Shown in pieces: positions 6,066 through 8,039 of a DNA stretch of 8,039 bases (its first letter is position 1; each line of letters opens with the position of its first letter). The notes beneath the pieces were generated by a model. The model had not been told where the DNA came from. It made no database searches and was given only the letters and a program-made list of their open reading frames with translations. This DNA is from Hyphomicrobiales bacterium (lineage in GTDB: Bacteria > Pseudomonadota > Alphaproteobacteria > Rhizobiales > Aestuariivirgaceae). Position numbers and translations under genes: made by a program. The DNA is taken from the NCBI GenBank assembly GCA_027067085.1, contig JAMOMM010000405.1, positions 1 to 8,039 on the forward strand, given 5' to 3'.

Positions 6066-7348
6066 AGAACTCAAAAGTAAAAACCCCACAGGTCGGCATC
6101 ACCAAACTCGATAATGGCATCACTGTCATCAGTCAAAACTTTAATCATGTAGAAACCGTTGCGTTGGGCACTTGGTTTCGTGCAGGTGCGCGTGATGAAC
6201 AAGAGGGTGAACACGGCATTGCTCACATGCTTGAGCATATGGCATTTAAGGGTACAAAAAAACGTAACGCCCAACAAATTGCCGAAGAAATTGAATTTGC
6301 AGGGGGAGACATCAACGCCTCCACCTCAATGGAAACCACATCTTATACGGCAAGGGTTCTACAAGAAGAATGGCCCAATGCGCTAAATGTGATTGCCGAC
6401 ATTGTTTGCAACCCACAATTTGATGGGCAAGAAATGGCCCGAGAGCAAGGTGTTGTTTTACAAGAGATTGCAGCGTCAAACGATATGCCTGATGATGTTG
6501 TGTATGACATTGGTCATGAAATTGCGTTTCCAAAGCAAGCCATCGGGCGGCCGATTTTAGGCACGGCAAAAAGCGTCTCTGCATTTGATCCACAAAGTTT
6601 AATCTCATTTAGAGATCGTCATTATGTTGGTGCCAACATGGTTGTAGCAGCAACAGGAAAAATCAACCATCAAGATTTTGTAGCGCAAGTTGAAAATGAC
6701 TTTGCAACCCAAAAGGCAGGCAATAAAATAGATCGCCCTAGCGCAGCTTTTTCAAGCGGTTGCAGCTTGATCGAAAAACCTCTCGATCAGACCCACATTT
6801 TAATGTCGTTTCCATCGGTTGGTTATCGCCATGACGATGTTTATGCAATGCAAGTGCTGGCAATCATTTTAGGCGGCGGTATGTCATCAAAACTATTTCA
6901 AAAAGTGCGTGAAGAACGCGGGCTTTGTTATTCGGTTTATGCTCACATCACGGCGTTTCAGGATTCTGGATTGTTTTCAGTCTATGCAGGCACAGCCCCC
7001 AATCAGGTTAATGAACTGATTGATGTGACAACCCAAACTATTTTATCGATGGAAAACGGTGCTGGTGAGCAAGAACTGCTTAAAGCCAAAAATCAGATAA
7101 AAGCGGCCATCGTCATGAGCTTGGAAAGCACGGCTGGGCGGGCCGAACAATTGGCACGACAGTATTTGGCAATTGGGAAAATACGTGATACCGCAGAAAT
7201 TGTTGCTAATATTGAAGCTGTAACCATGCAAGACATCAAACGCTTGGCCGGTGAAGTTTTCTCTAGCGGCGAGCTATCCTTAGCTGCCGTTGGCTCAATG
7301 GAGCAGCGTCCTAATTTTGAAAAAATAATAAAACCTTTTACCGCATGA
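6056..7348 (+). CDS. M16 family zinc metallopeptidase (MPP-like)
   Basis: This is a 430-residue insulinase/pitrilysin-family (M16) peptidase of the single-chain bacterial type related to the beta subunit of the mitochondrial processing peptidase. The inverted zinc motif HxxEH is H57-M-L-E60-H61, followed by MAFKGT. The distal zinc ligand is most likely E137 in VVLQEI, 76 residues after H61. An N-terminal domain starts with LDNGITVI at 18-25 and VALGTWFRAGARDE at 35-48. The second domain carries GGGMSSKLFQKVREERGLCY at 273-292, the conserved region that completes the active chamber. There is no signal peptide, so it is likely cytoplasmic. The substrate is unknown. ATG 6056 overlaps thrC by 10 bases and has a weak ribosome site, which points to translational coupling. 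The GNAT gene overlaps its stop by 4 bases. Confidence 0.95.
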   Translation: MPIKNSKVKTPQVGITKLDNGITVISQNFNHVETVALGTWFRAGARDEQEGEHGIAHMLEHMAFKGTKKRNAQQIAEEIEFAGGDINASTSMETTSYTARVLQEEWPNALNVIADIVCNPQFDGQEMAREQGVVLQEIAASNDMPDDVVYDIGHEIAFPKQAIGRPILGTAKSVSAFDPQSLISFRDRHYVGANMVVAATGKINHQDFVAQVENDFATQKAGNKIDRPSAAFSSGCSLIEKPLDQTHILMSFPSVGYRHDDVYAMQVLAIILGGGMSSKLFQKVREERGLCYSVYAHITAFQDSGLFSVYAGTAPNQVNELIDVTTQTILSMENGAGEQELLKAKNQIKAAIVMSLESTAGRAEQLARQYLAIGKIRDTAEIVANIEAVTMQDIKRLAGEVFSSGELSLAAVGSMEQRPNFEKIIKPFTA

Positions 7349-7932
7349 TTTTCAAAAACCCAGAAAACAAATACTTCAACATCGATGACACCATCGAATC
7401 TGATGCGTTGATATTGCGATTACCATTGATTGCAGACTTCCCGCAATGGTCTGTTTTGCGGGGTCAAAGCGCAGATTTTTTACGGCCGTGGGAAGCAACA
7501 TGGTCAAATGCTGATTTGTCCAAAAGCTCTTTTGCCCACCGTGTTAGGCATTTTCGCTCAACGGCGCGCAAAGATGAAGCTTACCCCTTTTTCATCTTCA
7601 AAGCCGATCACCATAGAACGTTACTAGGCGGTGTCACGGTTTCAAACATTAGACGCGGTATTGCGCAAACAGCGACCCTTGGTTATTGGATTGGTGAACC
7701 ATACGCCAACCAAGGGTTTATGGCAGAAGCTGTTCGCCTCGTCAGCGGGTTTTGTTTTGACCAGCTAAATTTGCACCGTCTAGAAGCAGCGTGCCTATTA
7801 CATAACGCTCCGTCTGCCCGCGTGCTTGAAAAGAATGGTTTTGAGCAAGAGGGTGTGGCCAAAAAGTATCTAAAAATCAACGGTCAGTACCAAGATCACC
7901 TGCTGTTTGCGCTTCTAACAAAGTCGCAATAG
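7345..7932 (+). CDS. GNAT family N-acetyltransferase, RimJ/RimL type
   Basis: This 195-residue acetyl-CoA-dependent acetyltransferase resembles the RimJ/RimL group, which acetylates protein N-termini, although the true substrate cannot be read from sequence. Features in order: a first strand LILRLPLIADFPQW at 22-35, RPWE at 47-50, then LLGGVTVSNIRRG at 93-105. The cofactor pyrophosphate loop lies in GYWIGEPYANQGFMAEAV at 113-130, with the Q-G-x-x-A core at 123-127. HRLEAACLLHNAPSARVLEKNGF runs over 144-166, where N154 and the S157-x3-LEKNGF helix are typical. The EGVAKKYLKINGQYQDH stretch at 169-185 matches RimJ-like C-termini. ATG 7345 overlaps the peptidase stop as ATGA. It probably ends the thrC block, with no clear terminator after it. 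Confidence 0.93.
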   Translation: MIFKNPENKYFNIDDTIESDALILRLPLIADFPQWSVLRGQSADFLRPWEATWSNADLSKSSFAHRVRHFRSTARKDEAYPFFIFKADHHRTLLGGVTVSNIRRGIAQTATLGYWIGEPYANQGFMAEAVRLVSGFCFDQLNLHRLEAACLLHNAPSARVLEKNGFEQEGVAKKYLKINGQYQDHLLFALLTKSQ

Positions 7933-7955
7933 CTGTTGGCGTTAAAAACATGTGG

Positions 7956-7970
7956 TTAACCAAAGGTTAA
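7956..7970. promoter_or_regulatory. CtrA-type box (TTAA-N7-TTAA)
   Basis: TTAACCAAAGGTTAA matches the full CtrA consensus TTAA-N7-TTAA exactly and is also a perfect inverted repeat (TTAACC-AAA-GGTTAA). CtrA is the master cell-cycle response regulator of many alphaproteobacteria. The site is intergenic, 24 bases after the GNAT stop, and would act on a gene starting beyond the window. A weak 6-bp hairpin with a short T-containing tail is an alternative reading. Confidence 0.55.
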
Positions 7971-8039
7971 AGAGTTTTGTCTGGTCACTTTTTCCCGTAA
8001 GCTAAGTGCGATATAAACAAGCCAGAAGCGGGGGCGCTT

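Noticed and set aside
6312..6608. A 98-codon minus-strand open frame antisense to the M16 peptidase gene
   Set aside because: It is a shadow of a clearly coding plus-strand gene, has no recognisable family features, and has no upstream promoter or ribosome site that I can support. Other antisense frames in the window are shorter and alike.
7571..7598. Perfect 8-bp inverted repeat AAGATGAA/TTCATCTT inside the GNAT gene
   Set aside because: It lies within conserved coding sequence with a 12-nt spacer and no T tract. Chance in AT-rich coding DNA is sufficient.
8006..8039. GTG-started open frame running off the right edge
   Set aside because: No Shine-Dalgarno precedes it, and eleven open codons are not evidence of a gene.

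Overview
The window is an ordinary stretch of alphaproteobacterial chromosome. It most resembles Hyphomicrobiales (Rhizobiales), from the gene order ctaD-ctaB-coxF-ctaG-ctaE-DUF983-surf1 and the protein sequences. By eye the base composition is moderate to AT-leaning for that order, so a high-GC soil rhizobium is less likely than a moderate-GC, perhaps marine or host-associated, lineage. That last point is inference. All real genes lie on the + strand and coding density is high. I see no mobile element, CRISPR array, tRNA or rRNA gene.

Positions 1-4261 carry the aa3-type cytochrome c oxidase cluster. It holds the last 24 codons of subunit I (ctaD), heme O synthase (ctaB), a 47-residue single-span CoxF-like protein, the CuB-insertion chaperone CtaG/Cox11, subunit III (ctaE), a DUF983 zinc-ribbon membrane protein, and the assembly factor SURF1. 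Together these supply the heme precursor, the copper site and the assembly functions around two core subunits. Three intergenic hairpins divide the cluster: after ctaD, after ctaG, and after ctaE. Only the ctaE one is a textbook intrinsic terminator. A TATAAT-like -10 element precedes ctaE.

Positions 4248-4607 encode a YjbR/MmcQ-family protein whose start overlaps the end of surf1. From 4683 a second block runs thrC (threonine synthase), an M16 zinc peptidase related to the mitochondrial processing peptidase, and a RimJ/RimL-type GNAT acetyltransferase. Its genes overlap by 10 and 4 bases, so they are probably one translationally coupled operon. It begins with a strong Shine-Dalgarno and a possible weak promoter.

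The last 107 bases are intergenic. They contain a perfect TTAA-N7-TTAA palindrome matching the consensus of the cell-cycle regulator CtrA, presumably upstream of a gene beyond the window.

I did not find a clearly new system. The items most worth a second look are the CtrA-like box, the hairpin partitioning of the cox cluster (two hairpins share sequence), and the poorly characterised small proteins carried with the oxidase genes (CoxF-like, DUF983, YjbR/MmcQ).
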